Origin: Actinoalloteichus caeruleus DSM 43889
GTDB taxonomy: Bacteria > Actinomycetota > Actinomycetes > Mycobacteriales > Pseudonocardiaceae
Assembly (NCBI RefSeq): GCF_000429185.2
Contig: NZ_AUBJ02000001.1
Coordinates: 3,596,001 to 3,660,000, forward strand
Reading direction: 5' to 3'
DNA length: 64,000 nt
How positions within the stretch are numbered: position 1 is the first letter of the stretch; the number at the start of each line of letters is the position of its first letter. A program made the position numbers and the translations under genes. Under the pieces are notes generated by a model, which was given only the letters and a program-made list of their open reading frames with translations, searched no databases and was not told the origin of the DNA. Of the stretch, positions 46,134 to 54,721 are shown in pieces.

Positions 46134-46508
46134 GTGGCCACCGCTGGTGTCACCATCGCCACCCTCGCGGGACTCGCCATCCTCACGATCGGCGTCCTCT
46201 ACCTCCTGGCGCCCCGCCCGATGGCGGCCAGCTTCGGCCTGCCCTCCGTCCCGGAGGGCAGGGACGTGGCCTGGCTGCGCCTCAAGGGCGTACGCGACCT
46301 CGCCACCGGGGTCGTCGCCTTCACGGTGCTGTTCACCGCCCCGGCCGCCACCCTGGGGTGGACCGTCGCCGCCTTCACCATCGTTCCCATCGGTGACGCG
46401 GTGACGGTGCTCCGCGCCGACGGGCGCCGGAGCGCCGCCTACGGGATCCATGGGGCGACGGCCGTGTTGATGCTCATCGCCGCTGGCTTCCTGGTGAGCG
46501 CCGCATGA
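46134..46508 (+). CDS. DUF4267 family membrane protein
   Basis: A 124-residue protein with four hydrophobic helices. LLAPRPMAASFGLPSVPEGR, WLRLKGVRDLATGVVAF and WTVAAFTIVPIGDAVTVLRA are characteristic of DUF4267. The GTG at 46134 is favoured; an earlier in-frame start at 46086 would place the palindromes inside the gene. It overlaps the following TetR gene by ATGA, so the two form an operon. Function unknown. Confidence 0.8.
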   Translation: MATAGVTIATLAGLAILTIGVLYLLAPRPMAASFGLPSVPEGRDVAWLRLKGVRDLATGVVAFTVLFTAPAATLGWTVAAFTIVPIGDAVTVLRADGRRSAAYGIHGATAVLMLIAAGFLVSAA

Positions 46509-47089
46509 CGGGCCAGGAGCACCCGCCCCCGACGGACCCGAGGGAGCGCCGCCGGCTCGCTCGCCGTCACGAGATCATGGACGTCGCCCTGGCGATCGCC
46601 GAAGGCGAGGGTTGGGAGGCGGTGACGACCCGTCGGGTCGCCCGGTCGATCGACTACAGCCAACCCGTCATCTATCAACACTTCGCCAGCCGGGACGACC
46701 TCGTCGCGGCGATCGCCCGACGGGGCTTCGACACCCTCACCGGCGAGATCGAGAGCGTCGCGCGCGCCGGGGGCGCCCGCCCCTTCGAGGGGCTGTGCCG
46801 CCGTTACGTCGAGTTCGGCCGCCGCCGCCCCCGCCTGTACGAGGTGATGTTCGGTGCGCCCACGAGCCTGGTCTTCGCGACCGCCGACACCCCGGAGGAA
46901 CTCCGGCGGACGTTCCTCGCCCTGCGGGAGCTCGTCGCACGGGGACACCAGTCGGAGGACGCGGACGGAGTGACCGAGTTCTTCTGGGCCTGTTGCCACG
47001 GCCTCGTCTCCCTGCTGCTCGCGGGCCGGATCCCCGAGACCCGGGTGGAGGAGCACGTGCGCCGGATCGGCCACCTGCTCGACGGATGA
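46505..47089 (+). CDS. TetR-family transcriptional regulator
   Basis: A 194-residue regulator. HTH at about residues 22-66: EIMDVALAIAEGEGWEAVTT and SIDYSQPVIYQHFASRDDLV. The C-terminal ligand domain (RRPRLYEVMFGAPTSLVF, WACCHGLVSLLLAGRI) is of the WHG/TetR_C_33 type common in actinobacteria. The start overlaps the stop of the DUF4267 gene, so it is translated with it and probably represses the pair through the upstream palindromes. Confidence 0.9.
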   Translation: MTGQEHPPPTDPRERRRLARRHEIMDVALAIAEGEGWEAVTTRRVARSIDYSQPVIYQHFASRDDLVAAIARRGFDTLTGEIESVARAGGARPFEGLCRRYVEFGRRRPRLYEVMFGAPTSLVFATADTPEELRRTFLALRELVARGHQSEDADGVTEFFWACCHGLVSLLLAGRIPETRVEEHVRRIGHLLDG

Positions 47090-47166
47090 GGAGCGCGCCC
47101 CCGCCGCGCGCCCCCTCGGCGGACCTCGAGGCGGCGGAGGAGGGAGCACCAGGAAGGATGCGGAGG

Positions 47167-47454
47167 ATGAGCCACGAAACGTCGCCGCCCGAGGCCGGGA
47201 ACCGCATCGTCGTGCGGTACTTCGCGGGCGCCGGGGCGGCCGCCGGCACGGGCCAGGAGTCCCTGCCGCTCCCGGACGGCGAGCCCACGGTGGCGGCGGT
47301 GCTGGCGATGGTGAGCGACCGGCACGGGGAGCGCCTGGGCCGGGTGCTGCGCGGGTGCAGCTTCCTCCTCGACGGTGTAGCGGTGCGTGACCGGAACACG
47401 CCGATCACGGCCGGGAGCGAGCTGGACGTCCTCCCGCCGTTCGCCGGTGGTTGA
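47167..47454 (+). CDS. moaD: Molybdopterin synthase sulfur-carrier subunit
   Basis: A 95-residue ubiquitin-like protein of the MoaD/ThiS family. RIVVRYFAGAGAAAGTGQES opens the beta-grasp fold and it ends in ELDVLPPFAGG, the Gly-Gly tail that is thiocarboxylated and donates sulfur in molybdopterin synthase with MoaE. ATG at 47167 is favoured by an AGGAAGG 9 bases upstream; an ATG at 47158 is also possible. It lies between the TetR gene and rpf, as moaD2 and rpfA do in M. tuberculosis from memory. Confidence 0.92.
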   Translation: MSHETSPPEAGNRIVVRYFAGAGAAAGTGQESLPLPDGEPTVAAVLAMVSDRHGERLGRVLRGCSFLLDGVAVRDRNTPITAGSELDVLPPFAGG

Positions 47455-47675
47455 ACGAGTCGTTGACCCTCCGCATCCAGCGTTCCCCTACAAGAACTTC
47501 ACATCCTCACCCCTTTGGGGGTAATCACCATCCGTCGATCGCCCAATCGCCTACCGTGAGCAAGGAACGTGAGCCAGGACTCACGCGCCGTGATCGATAT
47601 CAGGATGGACACGGGGGGATAACGGCCCGCTGACCAGGCACGATGGCCGCATCGATGAACACCCCTCCGTGTTAC

Positions 47676-47691
47676 TGTGACGAGCGTCACC
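47676..47691. promoter_or_regulatory. CRP-like binding site upstream of rpf
   Basis: TGTGA-CGAGCG-TCACC matches the mycobacterial CRP (Rv3676) consensus TGTGA-N6-TCACA except for the last base. It is 241 bases upstream of the rpf start, near a GATAGGGT stretch that may hold a -10. In M. tuberculosis rpfA is a known CRP target, so cAMP control here is a reasonable inference. Confidence 0.65.
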
Positions 47692-47760
47692 ATTGATAGG
47701 GTTTGGGATTTGTCCGGCGCTTACGTAGCGTCGCCTCTCGGTCGCCCCGAACGGCCATGA

Positions 47761-48608
<848 letters not shown>

Positions 48609-48622
48609 CGACCGCGAACCCA

Positions 48623-48666
48623 CGCCGAGGTCCCACCGCTTTCCCCCGGGCGGTGGGACCTCGGCG
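48623..48666 (+). terminator. Long perfect hairpin after rpf
   Basis: CGCCGAGGTCCCACCGC and GCGGTGGGACCTCGGCG form a 17-bp perfect stem with a 10-base loop, 14 bases after the rpf stop. This is the strongest terminator in the window. Confidence 0.92.
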
Positions 48667-48765
48667 TTCGCGTGTCGGGACGTGACGACGCGGGACCGGC
48701 CGGTGCCCCGGACCGGCTCCCCCGGCCCGTCGCCCAGCCAGCGGCCGTTCGACGCGGTCAGCCGC

Positions 48766-49200
48766 TCAACGCAGATAGCCGCGCGTCTCGAAGTCCTCGT
48801 CGTCGTCCTCGTCGTCGCGGCGGCGGCCCCGAGAGCTCGGCGGGGGCCCGAACATCGCGGCCCGCCGCTCGGCGTCCACCTCCGCCTGGACCTCCTCCTC
48901 CTGGCGCCGGCCCTCCTCGGCCGCCTCGGCCCGCTCCTCCTCACTCAGCCCTCGGTAGGCGTCGGCGAGGTTGACCAGCGCCGGGGCGGCGGCCCTGGCG
49001 AACGCGGGTTCGCGCAACAGGTCCCGAGCCCCCCGCCGCCCGTTGGCGACATCGTCGAGCAACGCCCGCAGCTCGGGGTCCCGCGCGCGGTCCCGCGCCG
49101 CTCGCACCGAACGCAGGATGCGCCGAGAACGGGCCTCGTCTCCTCCCGCGATGTCCAGCATCGGTTCCCGGGACTCGGGATTCCCACCGGTGGTCGACAC
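48766..49200 (-). CDS. ESX-operon associated protein, function unknown
   Basis: A 144-residue charged helical protein: DEARSRRILRSVRAARDRAR, then ALVNLADAYRGLSEEERAEA and an acidic low-complexity C-terminus DDEDDDEDFETRGYLR. No signal peptide or membrane segment. GTG at 49200 lies one base after the stop of the WXG100-like gene, so translation is coupled. It may be an accessory or chaperone for the two upstream ESX-type substrates (inference from context only). Confidence 0.75.
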   Translation of the reverse strand: MSTTGGNPESREPMLDIAGGDEARSRRILRSVRAARDRARDPELRALLDDVANGRRGARDLLREPAFARAAAPALVNLADAYRGLSEEERAEAAEEGRRQEEEVQAEVDAERRAAMFGPPPSSRGRRRDDEDDDEDFETRGYLR

Positions 49201-49201
49201 G

Positions 49202-49924
49202 TCAGCTCCCTCCTGGGTGCGTGTAGCCCGCCCCGGGCAGCGGGACGGTCTCCTCGAGGTTCAGGGAGGCGGTCAGCCCCTGGACGATCCCGGTCAGCGC
49301 GTACACCGCCGTGATCATCAGGCCGATGGCCTCGATGGCCTGCGCCCACTTCGCCAGGGCCTTGCCGATGGTGTAGACGGCGGCGGCGATCGCGACCGCC
49401 GTGGTCGTGCCCGCCGTGAACAGTCCGGTGGCTCCGCCCAACGCCTCGAAGATCAGCTCGATGACCAGGTCGACCAGCGCCGAGATGATGTTCTCCAGCG
49501 CCTTCAACTGGAAGTAGATGGCGCGCTTGAGCTCTCCGAAGCCCTCCGCGGCCTCCGCTATCACCGTCCGCTGCTCCCGCAGGGCCTCGGCCACCCTGCC
49601 GAAGTAGTCGTCGGCCGCCGACGCGGCGTTGCCCTCCCAGGCGAGACCGGGCACCAGGTCCGCCAGCTGGTCGGCGTAGGCGCCGTGGAACTCGGCGAGG
49701 TTGTTCAGCGCCGCCTCGGCCTTCCCGACCTCCTCCCAGTTCCCGACGATCTTCTCGCCGAGCTCCGTGACGGGGTCGACTCCGAGTAGCTCCTTGCACC
49801 CCATCCTGATGTAGTGGGTGATGCTGAACCAGTCGGTGAACCCGAGGACCTTCTCGGCCCACGTCGGCATCACCTCCTCCGCCTCCGGCGCGGTGAGCAC
49901 CTCGGCGGGACTGCTGGCTGCCAT
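49202..49924 (-). CDS. WXG100-superfamily protein, long form (type VII secretion)
   Basis: A 240-residue helical protein. The helical hairpin has the W-x-G turn in LVPGLAWEGNAASAADDYFG at about residue 95, preceded by NNLAEFHGAYADQLADL and followed by REQRTVIAEAAEGFGELKRA. The C-terminal half adds hydrophobic helices (LVDLVIELIFEALGGATGLF, IGLMITAVYALTGIVQGL). This matches large WXG100-like ESX substrates. ATG at 49924. It lies between an EspC-like gene and a coupled hypothetical gene. No ESX secretion machinery is in the window. Confidence 0.8.
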   Translation of the reverse strand: MAASSPAEVLTAPEAEEVMPTWAEKVLGFTDWFSITHYIRMGCKELLGVDPVTELGEKIVGNWEEVGKAEAALNNLAEFHGAYADQLADLVPGLAWEGNAASAADDYFGRVAEALREQRTVIAEAAEGFGELKRAIYFQLKALENIISALVDLVIELIFEALGGATGLFTAGTTTAVAIAAAVYTIGKALAKWAQAIEAIGLMITAVYALTGIVQGLTASLNLEETVPLPGAGYTHPGGS

Positions 49925-49953
49925 GCGTCGAACTCCTTCCGGGCCGGAAGCCG

Positions 49954-50298
49954 TCAGTCCTGGTCGAACGAGTGCTCGGGCGAGTAGGTCGCGTCGATCC
50001 TGGCGGCCTCGGACTCCTCCAACCCGGCGTAGTCCTCGCCCGCCGCCTTCATCGCCGTCGCCGACTCCTCCATCCGGGAGCGCAGCACCAGCGCGTTCCC
50101 GGAGATCGCCGTGGCGACCTGGGTGCAGAACTCGACGAGGGAGCCGTAGACCAGGCCCAACTCCTCCGACTTGACCATGATGTGCTCCATGGCGTACTCG
50201 GATGCCGTGTTCGCGTCCTCGGCGAGGGAGTTCAGCAGGGTGGGGCCCTGGGTGATCAGGGTGTCCGGATCGTCGAGCTCGTAGCCCGAACCGGCCAT
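49954..50298 (-). CDS. EspC-like type VII secretion substrate
   Basis: A 114-residue helical protein without signal peptide. TLLNSLAEDANTASEYAMEH, FCTQVATAISGNALVLRSRM and ESATAMKAAGEDYAGLEESE form long helices like EspC/DUF2580 proteins, which pair with WXG100 partners. ATG at 50298 follows AGGAGG. It is the first gene of a three-gene minus-strand operon with the WXG100-like protein. Confidence 0.75.
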   Translation of the reverse strand: MAGSGYELDDPDTLITQGPTLLNSLAEDANTASEYAMEHIMVKSEELGLVYGSLVEFCTQVATAISGNALVLRSRMEESATAMKAAGEDYAGLEESEAARIDATYSPEHSFDQD

Positions 50299-50546
50299 GG
50301 CGGCCTCCTGGTGTCGCGGGACGGGGGAAGCCCCGCACCGGCACCCCGGCCTCGGACCGGGTGTCGACACCGCGCTGCCGGCGACGGGGCCGTCACCGTC
50401 TCCGACGCCCCGCCCCTCGGCCCAGTTCCGTATCCGATGGTGGATATTCGCACGTCAGGAGGGGGGCGATACGGTGGATCGCCCTCGGTCGCGCCCTCAG
50501 CCGCCCAACGGATGTCGCACCGGATGCGCGGGTGGGCGGCCACCGC

Positions 50547-51596
50547 TCACGGGCAGTTCACCCATTCCTCGCTACCGTCCGCGAACCGCTGCCGCTTCCA
50601 CACCGGGAGCCGCCGCTTGACCTCGTCGACGAGTTCGGCGCAGGCCGCGAACGCCTCGGCCCGGTGGTCGGCGGCCACGGCGCAGGCCAGGGCGCACTCC
50701 CCGATGGCGAGCCACCCCGCCCGGTGGCTGACGGCGAGGGCCCGCAGGCCGGGCATACGGCCCGCCACGTCCTCGGCCACCTCCCGCAGCACCTGTTCCG
50801 CGCTCGGGTGCGCGACGTACTCCAGGTCCCGAACAGCCCGCCCGTGGTCGTGGTCACGGACCTCCCCGGAGAAGGTGACCACCGCACCGGCCTGCCGGCG
50901 CGACACGGCCGAGGCGTGGTCCGCCAGGCTCAGCGGACCCGTCGTGACGGACACGAGGGGGATCTCCGGCCCCGGTGCCGAGGTGGGGCGCGCGGGCGTC
51001 CCCGTCGCCGGCGACGCGGTTCCCGACGCTGCCGGCCCGGCCGGCTGTTCGTCCGCCGCGCCACCCGAGGGCTCCGAGGGCACGGCCGGGGGGTGGTCGC
51101 CACCGGCGATCTGGTCGAGGGCGTGGGCGAACACCCCGTCCAGGACGGCGAGACCGTCGCGCACCCCGCCTGTCGACCCGGGCAGGTTCACCACGAGGGT
51201 GGCACCGGCGGTGCCAGCGAGGGCGCGGGAGAGAACGGCCGTGGGAACGGCGGGCAGCCCGGACCGCCGGATCGCGTCGGCGAGCCCGGGGAGTTCCCGG
51301 TCCAACAACGGCCGGGTCACGTCGGGGGTGCGGTCGGTCGGGCTGATCCCCGTGCCCCCGGTGGTCAGCACGACCGAGACGCGGTCCTCGAGCGCCCGTC
51401 GGAGTTCCTCCGCCACCGGTGCCCCGTCGGGGACGACGACCGCGTCGGGGACCCGGAACCCCCGCTGCCGGAGCCAGTCGACGACCAGGGGCCCGGTGCG
51501 ATCCGGGTAGACGCCGGCGGCGGCGCGGTTCGACGCGGTGATGACCCTGGCCTCGCCAGGGTCGGACGTCAGTTCCGGTCGGTCGGCCGTGTCCAT
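50547..51596 (-). CDS. Fused MogA/MoaB-MoaE molybdenum cofactor protein
   Basis: A 349-residue two-domain protein. Residues about 1-160 are a MogA/MoaB molybdopterin adenylyltransferase: VSVVLTTGGTGISPTDRTPD and VNLPGSTGGVRDGLAVLDG. A Pro/Ala/Ser/Gly linker of about 55 residues follows. The C-terminal about 130 residues are MoaE, the large subunit of molybdopterin synthase: GAVVTFSGEVRDHDHGR, LEYVAHPSAEQVL and the lysine-bearing RRLPVWKRQRF. ATG at 51596 overlaps the moaC stop by 28 bases. Mog and moaE are separate genes in M. tuberculosis from memory. MoaE needs the moaD product, 3 kb away. Confidence 0.92.
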   Translation of the reverse strand: MDTADRPELTSDPGEARVITASNRAAAGVYPDRTGPLVVDWLRQRGFRVPDAVVVPDGAPVAEELRRALEDRVSVVLTTGGTGISPTDRTPDVTRPLLDRELPGLADAIRRSGLPAVPTAVLSRALAGTAGATLVVNLPGSTGGVRDGLAVLDGVFAHALDQIAGGDHPPAVPSEPSGGAADEQPAGPAASGTASPATGTPARPTSAPGPEIPLVSVTTGPLSLADHASAVSRRQAGAVVTFSGEVRDHDHGRAVRDLEYVAHPSAEQVLREVAEDVAGRMPGLRALAVSHRAGWLAIGECALACAVAADHRAEAFAACAELVDEVKRRLPVWKRQRFADGSEEWVNCP

Positions 51597-52060
51597 GAGC
51601 CCGTCCTGCCCCCGTCCTTGCTCTCCACCCGGACACCGTCGAGGACCGCGGCCGGGTCGACGGCCTTCACCATGTCGTGCAGCGTGAGTCCCGCGACCGT
51701 GACCGCGGTCAACGCCTCCATCTCCACCCCGGTCCGGTCCGTGGTCCGGACGGTGGCGGTGATGGCCACGCTGTCCTCGTCCGGACGGAGGTCGACCTCG
51801 ACACCGGACAGCGCGAGGGGGTGGCACAGCGGCACCAGGTCGGGCGTCCGCTTCGCGCCCATGATCCCGGCCAGTCGCGCCGTCGCCAGCGCGTCACCCT
51901 TGGGCAAACCGCCCTCCGCGATCAGGTCCACCACCTCCCGGGTGGTGCGCAGGACACCGCTGGCGACCGCGACGCGGGCCGTCACCGCCTTCTCCGACAC
52001 GTCCACCATCCGGGCCGCACCGGTGTCGTCGACGTGGGAGAGCCGGGCACGCTGGTCCAT
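51569..52060 (-). CDS. moaC: Cyclic pyranopterin monophosphate synthase
   Basis: A 163-residue enzyme that completes cyclic pyranopterin formation from the MoaA product. ATARLAGIMGAKRTPDLVPL and CHPLALSGVEVDL hold the conserved Lys/His/Cys-His region; GVEMEALTAVTVAGLTLHDM and the metal/substrate motif KAVDPAAVLDGVRVESKDGG close it. Length and motifs are complete. ATG at 52060; its 3' end overlaps the mog-moaE fusion. Confidence 0.95.
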   Translation of the reverse strand: MDQRARLSHVDDTGAARMVDVSEKAVTARVAVASGVLRTTREVVDLIAEGGLPKGDALATARLAGIMGAKRTPDLVPLCHPLALSGVEVDLRPDEDSVAITATVRTTDRTGVEMEALTAVTVAGLTLHDMVKAVDPAAVLDGVRVESKDGGRTGSWTRPTDRN

Positions 52061-52105
52061 GACGCATGATCCTAGGCGGTGGGAGGTGCGCCGGCGCGCC
52101 CCAGG

Positions 52106-52732
52106 TCAGCCGGCGGGCACCCGCCGCATCGCCCAGGTGCGCGGGCCACCGGAGGGCAGGTCCACCTCGGCGACCACCCGGAAGCCGTGCCGCTGGTAGA
52201 AGCGGACGTTGCGCTCGTCGGAGGTCTCCAGGAACGCGTCTGAGCCCGCCTCCTCGGCGGCCGCCAGTCCCGGCCGGAGGAGCGCGCCACCCACGCCCCG
52301 CCCCTGCCAGCTCGGGTCGATCCCGATGGTCGCCAGGAACCAGACGGGCTCGGTGGGGCGGTGCGGGGTGAGTGCCTCCTCCACGGAGGCGGCGATCGCG
52401 GCCCGGTCACCCGCCAGTTCGCCCACCTCGGCCGCCACCGGGCCGAAGGCCGCCTCGACGTCGGTGTCCGGCGTCGTCCACGCCGCGGCACCGACGACAC
52501 TCCCACCGGACTCGGCCAGCCAGACGCGGCCGTGGGGCAGCGCGATGCGCCCCACCATCAGCTCCTGGCCCCGGCGCACCCGCTCGGCGTGGTCGTCGGC
52601 GGCGACGGTGTGCCGGAGGAACGGGTAGTCGGAGAAGGCCGAGGCGAGCACGCGGCCGATCGCCGGGACGTCCTCGGCCACCGCGAGGCGTACGGACACC
52701 GGGGTGTTCCCGGAGGTGGAACCGGATGACAT
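52106..52732 (-). CDS. GNAT-family N-acetyltransferase
   Basis: A 208-residue acetyl-CoA-dependent transferase. The strand-turn TIGIDPSWQGRGVGGALLRP is the acetyl-CoA pyrophosphate-binding motif A, and FLETSDERNVRFYQRHGFRV is the C-terminal motif B. ATG at 52732 is used; a longer frame to 52819 has a basic, atypical extension. Located 45 bases past the moaC start on the same strand side and downstream of the malic enzyme, with no clear functional link. Substrate unknown. Confidence 0.88.
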   Translation of the reverse strand: MSSGSTSGNTPVSVRLAVAEDVPAIGRVLASAFSDYPFLRHTVAADDHAERVRRGQELMVGRIALPHGRVWLAESGGSVVGAAAWTTPDTDVEAAFGPVAAEVGELAGDRAAIAASVEEALTPHRPTEPVWFLATIGIDPSWQGRGVGGALLRPGLAAAEEAGSDAFLETSDERNVRFYQRHGFRVVAEVDLPSGGPRTWAMRRVPAG

Positions 52733-52840
52733 GGTGGAGGGCACCTTCCGCCGTCGGAGTCCACGCCCCCTTCGCCGGGGCGCGGCCGTAGCCTGCGCCA
52801 CCGGGGCGGCGGATGTCATCCCGTTTTCGCCCCGGGACCC

Positions 52841-54235
52841 TCAGCCCTCCCGGGACCGCTCGGCCGCGGCGCGGACCGCCTCCGCCACCGCCGGCGCGAC
52901 GGCCGTGTCGAACACGCTCGGCACGATGAACGAGGCGTTCAGCCGCTCGCCGTCCACCACGTCGGCCACGGCGCTCGCCGCGGCGACCAGCATGTCGTCG
53001 GTGATCTCGTGGGCCTGCGCGTCGAGCAGGCCCCGGAAGACCCCGGGGAAGGCCAGCACGTTGTTGATCTGGTTCGGGTAGTCGCTGCGGCCCGTCGCGA
53101 CCACGGCGGCGTGCTGCTGCGCCTCGAGCGGGTCGATCTCGGGGTCCGGGTTGGCGAGGGCGAAGACGATCGCGTCGTCGGCCATCGTCCGGACCTGCTC
53201 GGCGCCGAAGAGGTTGGGCGCGGACACCCCGATGAAGACGTCGGCTCCCACGAGCGCGTCGTGCAGGGACCCGGTCACGCCCTCCTTGTTGGTGTGCTCG
53301 GCGATCCACTTCATGTTGGGGTCCATGTCCGACCTACCGGTGTGGACGATGCCGTCCACGTCCACGGCGAGGACGTCCGCGGGGGCGGTGCGCAGCAGCA
53401 GTCGGATGATGGCCGACCCGGCGGCCCCGACGCCGCACACGGCCACCCGGCAGTTCTCGAGTTCCTTGCCGACGACCCGCAGGGCGTTGCGGAGAGCGGC
53501 GATCACCACGATCGCGGTGCCGTGCTGGTCGTCGTGGAAGACCGGGATGTCCAACTTCTCGCGCAGCCGGTGCTCGATCTCGAAGCAGCGCGGCGCGGCG
53601 ATGTCCTCCAGGTTGATGCCGCCGTAGACCGGCGCGAGGAGCTCCACCGTGCGGATGATCTCCTCGGTGTCCTGGGTGTCCAGGCAGATGGGCCAGGCGT
53701 CGACGTCGGCGAACTTCTTGAACAGCGCCGCCTTGCCCTCCATGACCGGCAGCGCGGCGGCGGGACCGATGTTGCCCAGGCCCAGGACCGCGGAACCGTC
53801 GGTCACCACGGCGACGGTGTTCCGCTTGATGGTCAACCGGCGGGCGTCGTCGGGGTTGGCCGCGATCGCCTGGCAGATCCGGGCCACGCCCGGCGTGTAG
53901 GCGCGGGAGAGGTCGTCCCGGTTCCGCAGCGCGACCTTGGAGTGCACCTCCAGCTTCCCGCCGAGGTGCACCAGGAACGTCCGGTCGGAGACCTTCCTGA
54001 CCGTCACGCCGGGCAGCGAACCGAGCTCCTGGGTGATGTCGTTGACGTGCTCGGTCGAGGTCGTGTTGCAGGTGATGTCGACGACGATCCGGTCGGTGTG
54101 GGACTCGACGATGTCGAAGGCGGTGATCACACCGCCGACCCTGCCGACCGCGCTGGTGAGATCACCCGCGGCGCTCGCGGACGGCGGAGCCTCCACGCGG
54201 ACGGTGATCGCGTAGCCGGGGCCGGGAACCGGCAT
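52841..54235 (-). CDS. NAD(P)-dependent malic enzyme with N-terminal ACT domain
   Basis: A 464-residue enzyme that decarboxylates malate to pyruvate. Residues 1-90 form an ACT regulatory domain ([20 protein letters not shown]). The malic domain shows [15 protein letters not shown], the conserved [20 protein letters not shown] and [14 protein letters not shown]. Metal binding is in [13 protein letters not shown] and the NAD domain in [27 protein letters not shown] and [17 protein letters not shown] complete the site. Probably NAD-type, judging from the family. Divergent from nothing nearby; a small protein gene lies upstream. Confidence 0.94.
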   Translation of the reverse strand: MPVPGPGYAITVRVEAPPSASAAGDLTSAVGRVGGVITAFDIVESHTDRIVVDITCNTTSTEHVNDITQELGSLPGVTVRKVSDRTFLVHLGGKLEVHSKVALRNRDDLSRAYTPGVARICQAIAANPDDARRLTIKRNTVAVVTDGSAVLGLGNIGPAAALPVMEGKAALFKKFADVDAWPICLDTQDTEEIIRTVELLAPVYGGINLEDIAAPRCFEIEHRLREKLDIPVFHDDQHGTAIVVIAALRNALRVVGKELENCRVAVCGVGAAGSAIIRLLLRTAPADVLAVDVDGIVHTGRSDMDPNMKWIAEHTNKEGVTGSLHDALVGADVFIGVSAPNLFGAEQVRTMADDAIVFALANPDPEIDPLEAQQHAAVVATGRSDYPNQINNVLAFPGVFRGLLDAQAHEITDDMLVAAASAVADVVDGERLNASFIVPSVFDTAVAPAVAEAVRAAAERSREG

Positions 54236-54371
54236 CGTGTCCTCCCTGTTTCACCTGTTCAGGCGCGATAGCGTTGGGACAGCGTAGTTCACAGCGCTCG
54301 CGTGGCGATCAGGGGTGGAGCAGCCCGGCGGAGGAGGAAGCCGCAGTTGGGGCGGCGTGCGCGCCCCCGGA

Positions 54372-54396
54372 GGCGGCGCGGGGCGAGCGCGCCGCC
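54372..54396 (-). terminator. Hairpin downstream of the 61-residue gene
   Basis: GGCGGCGCG and CGCGCCGCC form a 9-bp stem with a 7-base loop, 26 bases past the stop of the small minus-strand gene. No T-run. Confidence 0.65.
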
Positions 54397-54421
54397 CGGA
54401 GGCGTCACAGTCTGACGTTCA

Positions 54422-54607
54422 TCACCTGTTGATCCTGGTGACGGGGTGCCGGTAGGGCAGCTTGTCCTGGGGCAGCGGGAACTCCACCTCACCGAAGGGG
54501 GACAGCGCCCCGGCCACGGGGGCGGCCAGCTCGCTCACCGCGTACTTGCCCTCGTGGACGTCCGGCCACGTCGGTTCCATCCGGTCACTCGGCACAGGCT
54601 TGGCCAC
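54422..54607 (-). CDS. Conserved small protein, function unknown
   Basis: A 61-residue soluble protein with sequence features MEPTWPDVHEGKYAVSELA and FPLPQDKLPYRHPVTRINR. GTG at 54607 is preceded by AGGAGG and gives the compact form; a longer frame to 54688 has an Arg-rich extension. Its place beside the helicase-associated gene is, from memory, also seen in mycobacteria. No domain recognised. Confidence 0.7.
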   Translation of the reverse strand: MAKPVPSDRMEPTWPDVHEGKYAVSELAAPVAGALSPFGEVEFPLPQDKLPYRHPVTRINR

Positions 54608-54721
54608 GGCTCCTCCTGATCGCAACGGGTCGTCTCGCACCCGGCGGACGGCCGCCTGACGGCCCCACGGGCGGCGGGTGCTGCTCATCAGTGTGCCCGA
54701 TACGGGCTAACGTGGACGCCG

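Noticed and set aside
47568-47585. CGTGAG-N6-CTCACG as a second CRP site
   Set aside because: GTGA and TCAC are separated by 8 bases rather than the 6 of the CRP consensus.
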